From Opitutaceae bacterium (GTDB taxonomy: Bacteria > Verrucomicrobiota > Verrucomicrobiia > Opitutales > Opitutaceae): a DNA stretch of 64,000 bases. The notes under the pieces were generated by a model. That model was not told the DNA's origin, ran no database searches, and saw only the letters and a program-made list of their open reading frames with translations. The translations under genes were made by a program, and so were the position numbers. This document shows positions 40,654 to 50,900 of this stretch, in pieces. The stretch lies in NCBI GenBank assembly GCA_016795565.1, contig JAEUGW010000051.1:62001-126000 (forward strand), in the 5' to 3' direction. Positions within the stretch are counted from its first letter, which is position 1, and every line of letters starts with the position of its first letter.

Positions 40654-42984
40654 TCAGGTGGTGGCGCTGGCGGACCAGCCCTCGGGCCACACCGTGCCCG
40701 GGATCGGGCGCCAGTAGATGTCGCGGTCGATGCGCGGCTTGGCGTGACGGTATTTCTCCGTGAGCTGGATCTTGGTCTTCAGGATCTGCGTCAGGTTCTC
40801 GCCGTAGAAGAAGGTGTTTTCGGCGACGCCCGACAGCACAAGCACCTCGTGCGGCGTGGTCTCGAGGAGTTCGATGAGGCCGCGGATGTTGGCGAGCTCG
40901 AGATCAATGGCGGCCTGGAGCTTCTTCTCGCACGCGGCCTTGGTGGCGGCGTCGGACTTGGCGTCGAGGTAGCCGTAGACGTTCTCGCACCACGCGCAGA
41001 CGTTGCGGAGGCTCGTGACCCAGTGCAGGTAGGCGCGCACGCGGTCGCGGAGATCGGTGAAGACCTTCGCCGGCTCGCCGGTGAGCGTCTTGATGTGGGC
41101 ATCGAGGCGCGCGATGAGCGGCTTGAGCTTGGCGATGACATGGGTGTCCATGTCGGCGGCCATCTTGGCGCCGGACTCGCGAGTGATGAGGTCGAAGAGC
41201 ACGTCCTTGCCGAGATCGTTTAGGCCGGGGTTGTTGTGCTGGAAGCAGCCGTGCTTCTCGTAGTAGTCGCGGTCGGCGGCGGGCACGGCCTCGATGTCCG
41301 GCACGAACGGGCGGTCCCAGGTGCGCTGCCAGCAGAAGCCGAAGGCGCAATACAGACCGACGAGCGGCTGCCAGAGCAGGGCCTCCTCGAATTCCTTCCA
41401 CGCGCCGCTGAGGGTCGCAGCCTGCGCGGGGCCGACGAGTTGGGTGGCGTATTCCGTGAGGACGGTCTCGATGGGTTTCTCGGGGAAGAACTGGGCGGCG
41501 CGGATGACGACCGGGTTGGGCCAGTAGGGGGCCTTGCCGGTGTTGGTCAGGCCGCCGAGGGCGCTGATGCGGTTGAGGCCGGTGTCGCGGATGGCGCTCA
41601 GCTTCTGGTGCAGGAGGCGCGGGAAGGGCAGGCCGAGCAGCGGCTCATGGTTCATCACGCTCGAGGCGGAGTAGTGCAGGATGGGGTCCACGTTCGACGC
41701 GCGCGCGGTGGCGAGGGCGTCCTTCTCGGACTTGTCCATGCCGGTGTGGAAGAGGCTGCCGGCGACGGCCTGGTTCTCCGGATACTTCGGGTGCGAGTAG
41801 GGGACGTGGTAGCCGCGGACGTTGAGCGAGGGCGCCTCCCAGGTGACGTGGCCGCCCATCTCGGCCTTGATCTGCTCGTGCTCCACCTTGAAGGGCTCGA
41901 TGCGGAGGATGACGTCGAAGTCGGGGTTGATCTCGGCGGCGGCGGTGCGGAGGTTCTTGAGGTAGCGGCCGATGCTCTGGCCGGCGGTCTGGGCGATCTT
42001 GTCGTGGTTGCGCCACTCGCGGATCATGTAGGGACCGCCGTTGCGGCCGACGTAGAGCGAGGAGGTGTGCTCGAAGCCCGCGCCCGAATCGTTCGTCCAG
42101 ACGGACATGTAGCTGAGGTCCGGCACGGCGTGCATGATCTTCTGCAGGGCCTCGCGGTAGTGGCGCTGCACGATCGGGTGGTCCTGCGCCATCGTGTAGC
42201 GCGGGAGCTTGGAGCGGAAGGGATGGTCCACGCGTGCGCCGCGAAGCGACGGGTATTTGGTGAAGAAGCGCTCCGGCAGGGTGCGGGGCTCGAACATGCA
42301 CACGCCCGGCTTGAGGCCGTATTTGCGGCCGAGGTCGGCCAGCTTGACGAGGTTGTTCAGGTTGGCGTCGAGATAGAGCGCGGGCCACATGCCCTTGGTC
42401 AGCGGGGTGTCCACGAAGTGGTTGAAGCCCGGCGCGTAGGAGTAGAACTGCGGGTAGTATTCAAACGGGACGAAGTCCTCGTATGGCATGTGCGCTTGCA
42501 GGCCGTTGACCTCGCAGTGCGTGAAGCCCGCCTCGGCGAGCGACGCGACATACTGCTCCTGATTAAAGTTGCGCACGCTGCGCCAGTATTGGGTGTAGCA
42601 GGCGTCCCAGTGCGGGCGGTGCCAGCCGAAGCTCGCAGGCAGGAGGAGGCCGGCGGCGAGTTTCTCGCGGGTGAAGTCGCCGGTGGCGGTGGCGAGCAGG
42701 CGGACGGCCGCGTAAAGGAAGGAGCCGTGCGTGGCGCAGATCTCGCCTGAACCGTCGTCGGCGATGCGCAGCCACATCCAGGCCTTGGTGTCCTTCGCCT
42801 TGGAGGGCAGCTTGGCCGGCAGGCCGCGCGAGGCGAGGGCGACGGTCACGCCGGAACCGGTGCCGGCGGCGACCTTCGCGCCGGTCAGCTTGGCCAGTTC
42901 GCGGGCGGCGGTGATTTCCGCGGGTTCAGCGGCCGTGGGAAAATAGACGGAAGTCAGGGACAACGAGGCGGGCGTGGAGGGCAT
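40654..42984 (-). CDS. Putative intracellular TIM-barrel glycoside hydrolase (alpha-glucuronidase/GH20-like N-terminal domain)
   Basis: A 776-residue protein without signal peptide. The first about 110 residues resemble the small alpha/beta domain before the barrel in GH20 and GH67-type enzymes (EITAARELAKLTGAKVAAG; ICATHGSFLYAAVRLLATAT). The central part looks like a TIM barrel (QEQYVASLAEAGFTHCEVNG; MSVWTNDSGAGFEHTSSLYV; ILRIEPFKVEHEQI), with acidic pairs that could be catalytic. The C-terminal 200 residues are helical. I cannot name a GH family. It is divergent from another glycosidase-like gene across 221 bp and ends in a strong terminator, so it is its own transcription unit. Confidence 0.7.
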   Translation of the reverse strand: MPSTPASLSLTSVYFPTAAEPAEITAARELAKLTGAKVAAGTGSGVTVALASRGLPAKLPSKAKDTKAWMWLRIADDGSGEICATHGSFLYAAVRLLATATGDFTREKLAAGLLLPASFGWHRPHWDACYTQYWRSVRNFNQEQYVASLAEAGFTHCEVNGLQAHMPYEDFVPFEYYPQFYSYAPGFNHFVDTPLTKGMWPALYLDANLNNLVKLADLGRKYGLKPGVCMFEPRTLPERFFTKYPSLRGARVDHPFRSKLPRYTMAQDHPIVQRHYREALQKIMHAVPDLSYMSVWTNDSGAGFEHTSSLYVGRNGGPYMIREWRNHDKIAQTAGQSIGRYLKNLRTAAAEINPDFDVILRIEPFKVEHEQIKAEMGGHVTWEAPSLNVRGYHVPYSHPKYPENQAVAGSLFHTGMDKSEKDALATARASNVDPILHYSASSVMNHEPLLGLPFPRLLHQKLSAIRDTGLNRISALGGLTNTGKAPYWPNPVVIRAAQFFPEKPIETVLTEYATQLVGPAQAATLSGAWKEFEEALLWQPLVGLYCAFGFCWQRTWDRPFVPDIEAVPAADRDYYEKHGCFQHNNPGLNDLGKDVLFDLITRESGAKMAADMDTHVIAKLKPLIARLDAHIKTLTGEPAKVFTDLRDRVRAYLHWVTSLRNVCAWCENVYGYLDAKSDAATKAACEKKLQAAIDLELANIRGLIELLETTPHEVLVLSGVAENTFFYGENLTQILKTKIQLTEKYRHAKPRIDRDIYWRPIPGTVWPEGWSASATT

Positions 42985-43205
42985 AATGATAGGTTGGGTA
43001 AGGGAAGTCCGCTCAGCTCAAAAGAGCCGGCCCCCTCCGGCAACCGCAAAGGCACCCGTGCGCCAAGTAACACCAAACAAATCCCAGAAATTGCATCACC
43101 CCCGGCTCGGCATTCGTGGACTGACCGGAAATTTTTAGACAATACGCGACCAGCCCCGGCAGGATGCGAATTCACCAGGGCTCGTTCCGGACACAATTTT
43201 CTCCT

Positions 43206-45623
43206 ATGCCACAGGACCTTTTGACGCTCACCGATCTGGAACCTCCGATGGGGGATCTCTTCACCAACCGCCGCCTCGACGCCGGGCGCGCGATCTGGAC
43301 GCGGCCGCTGCCGGGCGAGCGGGATGTGCCCAAAAAACGCATTATCCACCAGCGCGTCGTCCGGCTCCACGGCCCGGCGCGCCTGCACCGCCTCGGGGTG
43401 AGGCGCGGAGCCGGTTACCATAAATGCGGCAGCCGGCAGGACCTCGACTGGGTCACCGGCCTGCGCGTGCTGGCCCTGCGCGGCGGGCGTTGGCGGGTGC
43501 TGTTGCAACGCGACGGCCTGAAGGCGGGCATTCCCGGCGTGGTGGACTGGTTCAACCTGCCGCGCGTCGTCACGACCGGCGTGATCATCGAGCTGCGCCG
43601 CTCGGGCATCGACGGCGGCTGGACGCCCTGGAATCTCGCCATGTCGGCCTTTGTCCTGGAGGGCGAGGTGCTCAACCCGCCGGCCTTGCGCGAGGAGCGG
43701 TTGCTGACAGCGGGGCCGATCCGCCTTGGCGGCCTGCCGACCGGCGTCCGCGCCAGTTGTCGCGACGGCGAGGTGCGCTACCGGACCAAGGATTTTGAGG
43801 TGGGCTTCGCGCTCGGGCGGCCGGGTTTCACCCATCTCGGCCTGCACATTGAGGATGCCGCCAACGCCGGCAAAAACGTGCTGGCGACGCGCGCGCCGCT
43901 TTTTCACCAGGGACCGCAGTTGCACCCGCTCGGTGCCGCACCGGTGCTGGCGCCGGTCGTCCGGTGCGCCCTCGACGGCACGGTGGAGGTGCGCGGCAAC
44001 CAAGTGACCTACGACTTCACGGTCGGCGGGCAGCACTACCGGCTGGCCTGGACGGTGACCGCGCGCGGCCTGACGCTGCGCGCCGAGCGCACGGCGAAAC
44101 GCGCGGCCTTCGCCTGGCACAGCGCGGCCTGGCAGATCGGCCTGCGCAACAGCGCCGCCCCGTCGCATGTGCTCGGCCGCCTGCTCGAGACCGGTGAGAC
44201 CGGCGCCGTGGCGCTGCCCGCGCTGCTGACGCTGCCGGCTTTCGGCAGCTGGGAAGTCGGGTCCGCGACCGCCACGGGCTGGGCCCGGAGTGATTGTTTC
44301 CGTTCACAGGACCTGAACACCTTGGAGCTGAAGGTGGGCGAGGCCCGCACCGCCGAGGGGCTCTACCGTCTGCCCGCCGGCCGGCACCGCGCGGTCTTCA
44401 CGCTGCGCCCGAAGCGGCCCGCCCCGCTGCTCCGCGACGCCGCGCCCGCCGTCGCCCGCCGCGCCCTGGCCCGCACGCAATGGACCGCGCTGACCTTCCG
44501 CACCGACACCGCCACGCTCAGCAACAACGGCGCCTCGATGCACTGCCCGATCTGCATGGACACCTGGGCGGCCGTGACCCGGCCGCAGGGCGACATCCTG
44601 CCCGGCCTGCCGGCGACGGAGTTTCTGCGACATTCGCTCGAACGCTGGCTGACCGGCGGGCCCGGCTATGCCGCGGGCCGCCTGCTGCAGGACGGTTCCT
44701 CGCACGACGCCGACGACGAATACCTCCAGACCGGCGCCTCCGCCCTGCGCGGGCTCGGCGAATACCTGCGCCACACGGCGACGCCCGCGTGGTATCGCGA
44801 ATTCCGGCCCCACATCGCGCAGAAGCTGCGCGCCGCCCGCGACCGCGACCTCGACGGCGACGGCCTGATCGAGAGCATGCACCGCACCGGCGTGAGCGGC
44901 ACGAAGCAGTGGAGCACCTGCTGGTTCGACGTGATCTCGTTCGGCTGGAAGGATGCCTTCGCCAACGCCATCCTCTACGGCGCGCTCAAGGAACTCGCCG
45001 CCGGCCTGCGCCGGTTCGACGAGACCGGACAGGCCCAGACGGTGGCCCAGTGGGCCGGCTGGCTGCGGGCGAACTACCGCGACACCTTCTACAACGAGGC
45101 CACCGGCTGGCTCGCCGGCTGGCGCTGCCGCGAGAACCGGCTGCACGACTACGCGTTCCTGCCCGTCAACGGCGCGGCGATCGCCGAGGGCCTGCTCTCG
45201 GTGGACGAGGGGCGCGCGATCCTGCGCCGCCTGCTCGCCGAGGCGAAGCAGGCCGGCCTGCCCGACGCTGCGCTCGGCCTGCCCGGCAACCTCCGGCACA
45301 TCCCCGACCACGACCTGTCGGACATCATCCAAGGCTACCCCTTCGGCTACTACCAGAACGGCGGCCGCACCCATTCGCAGACGCGGCACTTCGTGATGGC
45401 GCTGTATCACTGCGGGTTCATGCGCGAGGGCGACGCGCTGCTCAAGCGGCTCTGCGCCGGTTTTGCCGAGGCCAAGGTCTTCGGCGGCAACCAGAGCGGC
45501 GTGGACTGGCGCTACTGGGACGACCGGCCCTGCGGCTACGAGGGCCTGCTGACGGACCAGTTCGGCGTGCTCGAGCCGCTCCTCTGGCGCTGGGGCCGCC
45601 GGCCGCCAACGCCCGCCGGTTGA
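43206..45623 (+). CDS. Six-hairpin (alpha/alpha-6) glycosidase-like protein
   Basis: An 805-residue protein starting at ATG 43206 (PQDLLTLTDLEPPMGDLF). An ATG 42 bp upstream would give a longer, less likely N-terminus. Residues 1-420 are beta-rich. The C-terminal half has a helical barrel with DRDLDGDGLIESMHRTGVSG, the acidic DxDGDGL-E loop of amylo-glucosidase and debranching-type enzymes, then WFDVISFGWKDAFANAILY and YPFGYYQNGGRTHSQTRHFV. Acidic residues there are probable catalytic residues. No signal peptide. The downstream secreted beta-helix gene follows after 56 bp on the same strand. Substrate is probably a plant-type oligosaccharide; family number not assigned. Confidence 0.72.
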   Translation: MPQDLLTLTDLEPPMGDLFTNRRLDAGRAIWTRPLPGERDVPKKRIIHQRVVRLHGPARLHRLGVRRGAGYHKCGSRQDLDWVTGLRVLALRGGRWRVLLQRDGLKAGIPGVVDWFNLPRVVTTGVIIELRRSGIDGGWTPWNLAMSAFVLEGEVLNPPALREERLLTAGPIRLGGLPTGVRASCRDGEVRYRTKDFEVGFALGRPGFTHLGLHIEDAANAGKNVLATRAPLFHQGPQLHPLGAAPVLAPVVRCALDGTVEVRGNQVTYDFTVGGQHYRLAWTVTARGLTLRAERTAKRAAFAWHSAAWQIGLRNSAAPSHVLGRLLETGETGAVALPALLTLPAFGSWEVGSATATGWARSDCFRSQDLNTLELKVGEARTAEGLYRLPAGRHRAVFTLRPKRPAPLLRDAAPAVARRALARTQWTALTFRTDTATLSNNGASMHCPICMDTWAAVTRPQGDILPGLPATEFLRHSLERWLTGGPGYAAGRLLQDGSSHDADDEYLQTGASALRGLGEYLRHTATPAWYREFRPHIAQKLRAARDRDLDGDGLIESMHRTGVSGTKQWSTCWFDVISFGWKDAFANAILYGALKELAAGLRRFDETGQAQTVAQWAGWLRANYRDTFYNEATGWLAGWRCRENRLHDYAFLPVNGAAIAEGLLSVDEGRAILRRLLAEAKQAGLPDAALGLPGNLRHIPDHDLSDIIQGYPFGYYQNGGRTHSQTRHFVMALYHCGFMREGDALLKRLCAGFAEAKVFGGNQSGVDWRYWDDRPCGYEGLLTDQFGVLEPLLWRWGRRPPTPAG

Positions 45624-45679
45624 GCTGGTGCCGGGCGCGTTTCCTCCCATAGCCTCTCCGCGTTTCCCCTGTTCCTCCC

Positions 45680-47884
45680 ATGAAAAACTTTTGTCGGTGG
45701 CTCGCCCCCCTTTGCCTGCTGGCCTCGGCTCAGGCGCTCGAACGCTACGTCTCGCCGCAGGGCGACGACCGCAACCCCGGCACGCCGGCCGCGCCGTGGC
45801 GGACGCCCGAGGGCGCGCGCGACGCGGTGCGCGCCTGGCGCAAGGCCCAGCCGTCCGGCACCAGCGAGGCCGTGACCATCTGGCTGCGCGGCGGCACCTA
45901 TCCGCTCGCGCGCACCTTTGAGCTGACCAAGGACGACGGCGGCACGGCCGCCGCGCCGGTGACCTATGCGGCCCAACCGGGCGAGAGCGTCCGCCTCTCC
46001 GGCGGTCGCACGATCCCGGCGCAGGCTTTCGGCCCGGTGCGCGACGCGGCGGTGGTGGCGCGCCTGCTGCCCGAGGCTCGGTCGCAGGTGCGCGTGGCCG
46101 ACCTGAGGGCGCTGGGCATCACGGATTTTGGCGCGCACCGGCAGTTCGGCCACGGGCAGCCCGTGGTGCCGGCGCCGATCGAGTTGTTCTGGAACGACAC
46201 CGTGCTGCCGCTGGCGCGCTATCCCAACACCGGCGGCATCCCGATGGGCGCGGTCGTCGATCCCGGCTCCATGCCGCGCACGGGCGACTACAGCAACCGG
46301 CCCGGCCGCTTCAAATACACCGACCCGCGGCACGAGCGCTGGGTGGGCGTGCCGGACGTGTGGCTGCAGGGTTACTTCAACCACGGGTTTGCCGACGACA
46401 AGATCCGCCTCGCCGCCATCGATGTCGCGCAGCGGGAGCTCACGCTCGCCGCGCCGCACATGTATGCGCTCGGGAGCGGCCAGAACTACAACCAGTATGT
46501 CGCGCTCAACCTGCTCGAGGAGCTCGACGAACCCGGCGAGTGGTATGTCGATGCCGCGGCCGGCCGGCTCTACCTGTGGCCGCCGGGCGAGGTGGCGCCG
46601 GCGCGCATCGCCGTGTCGGTGATCGAGGACGCCTTGGTCGCGCTGGATCACGTTTCCTTTGTCACGCTGCGCGGGGTGACGATCGAGCAGGGGCGCGGGC
46701 TCGGGCTCTCCATCGAGGGGGGCGCGGACAACCGCATCGTGGACTGCACGGTGCGCAACGTGGGCACGGCGGGCATCCTGCTGGGGCAGGGCGCGCGGCA
46801 GACCTTTCCCGGCATCACGGCGGATGACTACACCGGGGTGCCGGCCTCGCGGCAGATCGGGAGCATTCACTCCCAGCTCTATCAGGACACGGTGTGGGAG
46901 CGCGACGCCGGTGAGCGCCACGTGATCGAGGGCTGCGAGGTCTATAACACCGGCTCGGGCGGCATCTTCCTCGGCGGCGGCAGCAAGAAGCGCCTCGAGC
47001 GCGGCGACAACGTCGTGACCGACTGCCGCCTCCATGATTTCAGCCGCCGCAACAAGATGGGCGCGTCCGGCATCGTCGTGGACGGCTGCGGCCAGCGTGT
47101 CGTGCACAACGAGATCTACGATGCGGACCAGCACGCGATCTTCGTCCACGGCAACGACCACCTGTTCGAGTTCAACCACGTGCACCACGTCGCGCTCAAT
47201 TCCAACGACGTCTCCGCCTGGTATCTCGGCCGCGACCCCAGCGACCAGGGCAATGTCGTCCGCTGGAATTTTTTCCACGACGTCGGCCGCCCCGACCGGA
47301 AGTGGATGATGGGCGTGTATTGCGACGACGCCACCGCCGGCGTGCTCATCGAGGGCAACGTGTTCTACAAGGTCGCGTCCTTCGGCACGGTTTACAGCAA
47401 CGGCGGGCACGACATCGTCGTCCGGAACAACATCTTCATCGAGGGCTACGGGCCGGCCTACCAGTTGAAGTCGATGTGGTATGACTTCGGGCAGGACAGC
47501 ATCCCGTATTATTTCGGCGAGAAGGGCATTTATACGAAGCGCCTGACGAAGGCCGTGAACATCAAGCAGCCGCCCTACAGCACGCGCTACCCGCTGCTGA
47601 CGGACTGGCTCGACCTCCTGCCCGACGGCAAGACCTACGTCGGGATGCTGCCGCGGCGGAATGTTTTCGACGGGAACGTCATGGTGAAACACGAGGAGAC
47701 CGTGCGCCTCGTCGGCAAGTTCGCGCAGACGGAGTTCGGCACAAACCTGCACACGCAGAAGGATCCCGGTTTTGTGGACGCCGCGAAGCTCAACTTCCAG
47801 CTGAAGGACGATTCGGTCGTCTACCGCGAGCTGCCCGGCTTCAAGCGCATCCCCTTCGAGCAAATCGGTCCGCGCCCGCGGTAG
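45680..47884 (+). CDS. Secreted right-handed beta-helix glycosidase-like protein (GH141-like)
   Basis: A 734-residue protein with a signal peptide (KNFCRWLAPLCLLASAQALE). It opens with the start typical of beta-helix carbohydrate-active enzymes, RYVSPQGDDRNPGTPAAPWR, EGARDAVRAWR and IWLRGGTYPLARTFEL. Many short helical-turn repeats follow (NRIVDCTVRNVGTAGILLG; HVIEGCEVYNTGSGGIFLGG; HLFEFNHVHHVALNSNDVSA; VLIEGNVFYKVASFGTVYSN). The ARDAVR/GGTY pattern and length resemble GH141 members, which include an alpha-L-fucosidase acting on rhamnogalacturonan II and xylanases. The GH106 rhamnosidase gene follows after 115 bp. Fold strong; GH141 assignment moderate. Confidence 0.78.
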   Translation: MKNFCRWLAPLCLLASAQALERYVSPQGDDRNPGTPAAPWRTPEGARDAVRAWRKAQPSGTSEAVTIWLRGGTYPLARTFELTKDDGGTAAAPVTYAAQPGESVRLSGGRTIPAQAFGPVRDAAVVARLLPEARSQVRVADLRALGITDFGAHRQFGHGQPVVPAPIELFWNDTVLPLARYPNTGGIPMGAVVDPGSMPRTGDYSNRPGRFKYTDPRHERWVGVPDVWLQGYFNHGFADDKIRLAAIDVAQRELTLAAPHMYALGSGQNYNQYVALNLLEELDEPGEWYVDAAAGRLYLWPPGEVAPARIAVSVIEDALVALDHVSFVTLRGVTIEQGRGLGLSIEGGADNRIVDCTVRNVGTAGILLGQGARQTFPGITADDYTGVPASRQIGSIHSQLYQDTVWERDAGERHVIEGCEVYNTGSGGIFLGGGSKKRLERGDNVVTDCRLHDFSRRNKMGASGIVVDGCGQRVVHNEIYDADQHAIFVHGNDHLFEFNHVHHVALNSNDVSAWYLGRDPSDQGNVVRWNFFHDVGRPDRKWMMGVYCDDATAGVLIEGNVFYKVASFGTVYSNGGHDIVVRNNIFIEGYGPAYQLKSMWYDFGQDSIPYYFGEKGIYTKRLTKAVNIKQPPYSTRYPLLTDWLDLLPDGKTYVGMLPRRNVFDGNVMVKHEETVRLVGKFAQTEFGTNLHTQKDPGFVDAAKLNFQLKDDSVVYRELPGFKRIPFEQIGPRPR

Positions 47885-47954
47885 GCGGCGCCACCGCAAA
47901 GCGCACCCGCTGCGTTGACCTGCAGCGCGCCCGGCGGCCACGCGCACCGAAAGG

Positions 47955-47964
47955 TGAAATTTCA
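47955..47964. promoter_or_regulatory. Short palindrome upstream of the GH106 gene
   Basis: TGAAATTTCA is a perfect 10-bp palindrome 36 bp before the ATG. Its arms match the core of the inverted repeat before the LacI gene. A weak operator candidate. Confidence 0.3.
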
Positions 47965-47999
47965 AGATATCGGGGCTTTTCGGCGGCGGAGAAGGCCGC

Positions 48000-50900
48000 A
48001 TGGTTGCGGGCATGACACGTTCACTCAGTTCCGCCCTGCTTGTCGTCGTTGGTTTGCTTTCGGCAGTGGGAGCGCGGGCCGGGGTCAGTCCGCCCGAGGA
48101 CGTGCTGGCGAAAAACTTCGAGGCCACGCCGGCCGAGACGAAGCCCTGGGTCTACTGGTATTGGCTCAGCGGCAACATCTCGCGTGAGGGCATCACGCGT
48201 GATCTGGAGGCGATGGCGCGCGCGGGCATCGGGGAGGCGTTGATCGGCAACATCCAGCTCAACGATGTGCCGGGCGGCCAGGTGAAGGCCCTGACCGACG
48301 AGTGGTGGGGCATGGTCGGGCATGCCATGCGCGAGGCCCAGCGAGTGGGTGTGGACATTGGCTTCTTCAACTGTCCCGGCTGGAGCCAGTCGGGCGGGCC
48401 GTGGATCAAGCCCGAGCACGCGATGCGCCATCTCGTTTCCACGGAGACGCGGGTGACGGGGCCGACGAAGTTCGTCGGGCGGTTGCCGGAGCCCGCCGAC
48501 GTGAAATCGTTCCAGCGCGTCGCGGTCGCGGCCTTTCGCGAGCCCGATCGCCGCGCGGCCGAGCGCGAGGCGTGGCCGGCGGAGATGCGCGTGGTGTTCA
48601 CCCCGGCGCAACCCGGTGCCGCACCCGAGGCCTTCGCGGTGGAAATGGGATTCGCGACCGAACGCACGGTGCGCTCGCTCGAGCTCCATCCGGGGCCGAA
48701 GGGTTTCAAGGCCGATGCGGAACTGCTGGCCGAGCAGCCCGACGGCACCCTTCGTTCCCTGCGGAGCTTCCGCTACGACCGCAGCAACCTCGACGTCAGC
48801 GTGGGGCCGATGACCCGCGCGCCGGTGGTGATCGCCTTTCCCGCAGTCCAGGCGCGGCGATTCGTCCTGCGTTTCACGCGGGGCAGTCCGCTGGATGGCA
48901 CGCTGCCCTTCAGCGCCATCCGGCTCTCGCCGCTCGCGCAGCTCGAGTCGTATCCCGAGAAGCAACTGGGCAAGATGTTTCCCACGCCGCTGCCGTTGTG
49001 GGACGCCTATCTCTGGCCGCCGGCGGCCGAGCCCGATGCCGGGGCCGCCGTGCTCGCGCGCGAGCAGATCGTCGAGCTGACGCCGCTGGTCGGCGCCGAT
49101 GGGACGCTGGTCTGGGAAGTGCCCGCGGGCGAGTGGACCATCCTGCAGACCGGCATGGTGCCGACGGGTGTGCAGAACGCGCCGGCCGCGCCCGAGGCGC
49201 GCGGGCTGGAGGTGGACAAGATGAACCGCCGGTTCGCGCAGGAACATTTCGACGCCTTCGTGGGCGAACTGCTGCGCCGCATCCCCCCGGACGCGCGCCG
49301 CGCCTTCAAGCGCGTGGTCGCGGACAGCTACGAGACCGGCTCGCAGAACTGGACCGACGGACTGGAGGCGAGATTCCAGGGCGTCTTCGGCTATGATCCG
49401 CGGCCATGGCTCCCGGTGTTGACCGGGCGCATCATCGGCAGCGCCGACCAGAGCGACCGCTTCCTCTGGGACCTGCGCCGGCTCGTGGCGGACGAGATCG
49501 CGACGGAGTATGTCGGCGGCCTGCGCGCGGCCTGCCGGGCGGCGGGCGTGGAGCTCTGGCTGGAGAACTACGGCCACTGGGGCTTTCCGAGCGAGTTCCT
49601 GAAATACGGCTCCGAATCGGACCGCGTGGGCGGCGAGTATTGGGTGACGGGCGACCTCGGCTCGGTCGAATGCCGGGCGGCTTCCTCGATGGCCAACACC
49701 TACGGGCGGAAATACGTCTCCGTGGAGGCCTTCACCGGCGGGCCGTTTTTCAAGAACGCCCCCCGCGACCTGAAGGCGCGCGGCGACTGGGCGCTGACCG
49801 AGGGCATCAACCACTACGTGTTGCACGTCTACATCCACCAGCCCGGCGAGCGCGCGCCCGGTGTGAACACGTGGTTCGGCACCGAGTTCAACCGGCACAA
49901 CACCTGGTTCGCCGACATCGGCGCCTGGACCGGCTACCTGCGCCGCGCCAGCTGGCTGCTGCAGCAGGGGAACCGCGTGGCGGATGTCGCCTACTTCATC
50001 GGCGAGGACGCGCCCAAGATGACCGGACTGCGCGAGCCGGCGCTGCCCCCGGGGCATGACTTTGACTACATCAATGCCGATGTGATCGAGCGCTCGCTCG
50101 GGGTGAAGGACGGGCGGCTGGTGCTGCCACACGGGACGAACTACCGCGTGCTGGTGCTCCCGCCGCAGGAGACGATGCGTCCCGCGCTGCTCCGGAAGCT
50201 CAAGGAGCTGATTCTCGCCGGGGCCACCGTCCATGGCACGCCGCCCCGCCGCTCGCCAAGCCTGCAGGATTTTCCGCGCGCCGACGCCGAGGTGCGGTCC
50301 CTGGCGCGGGAAATCTGGGGCGACGCGCCGCTCGCCGTGCGCGGCGAGCGCCGCGTCGGCGCGGGCCGCGTGGTCTGGGGCGGGGGCCTCGCCGAGGTGT
50401 TGGCCGCGAACCGCGCCCCGGCGGACTTCAGCTACGAGAATCCGGAAGGCAAATTGAAGCTTCTCCACACGCACCGTTCCGCGCCGGGCGCGGAAATTTA
50501 TTTCGTCACCAACCAGGGCGCGGAAGCCGTCGGCACGACCGCCACCTTTCGCGTGTCGGGCCGGCAGCCGGAGCTCTGGAATGCCGTGACGGGTGAGCGC
50601 CGCGACCTGCCGGAATGGAGCGAGGCGGATGGCCGCACGCGGCTGCCCCTCCGGCTCGCGGCCTACGAGTCGGGCTTCATCGTGTTTCGTCGCCCGGCCG
50701 CCGCAGCGGCGCCAGGCGCGAGGAATTTCCCGGCCCGGCAGGCGGTCGCCACCCTGCCGGCGGCCTGGGAGGTGAGCTTCGCCGGCCAGCCCCAACCCAG
50801 GCACTTCGCCGCGCTGGCGGATTGGACCAAGCAAGCCGAACCGGAGCTGAAATATTTCTCCGGCCGCGCCGTTTACCGCCAGCGCGTGACCCTGCCCGGC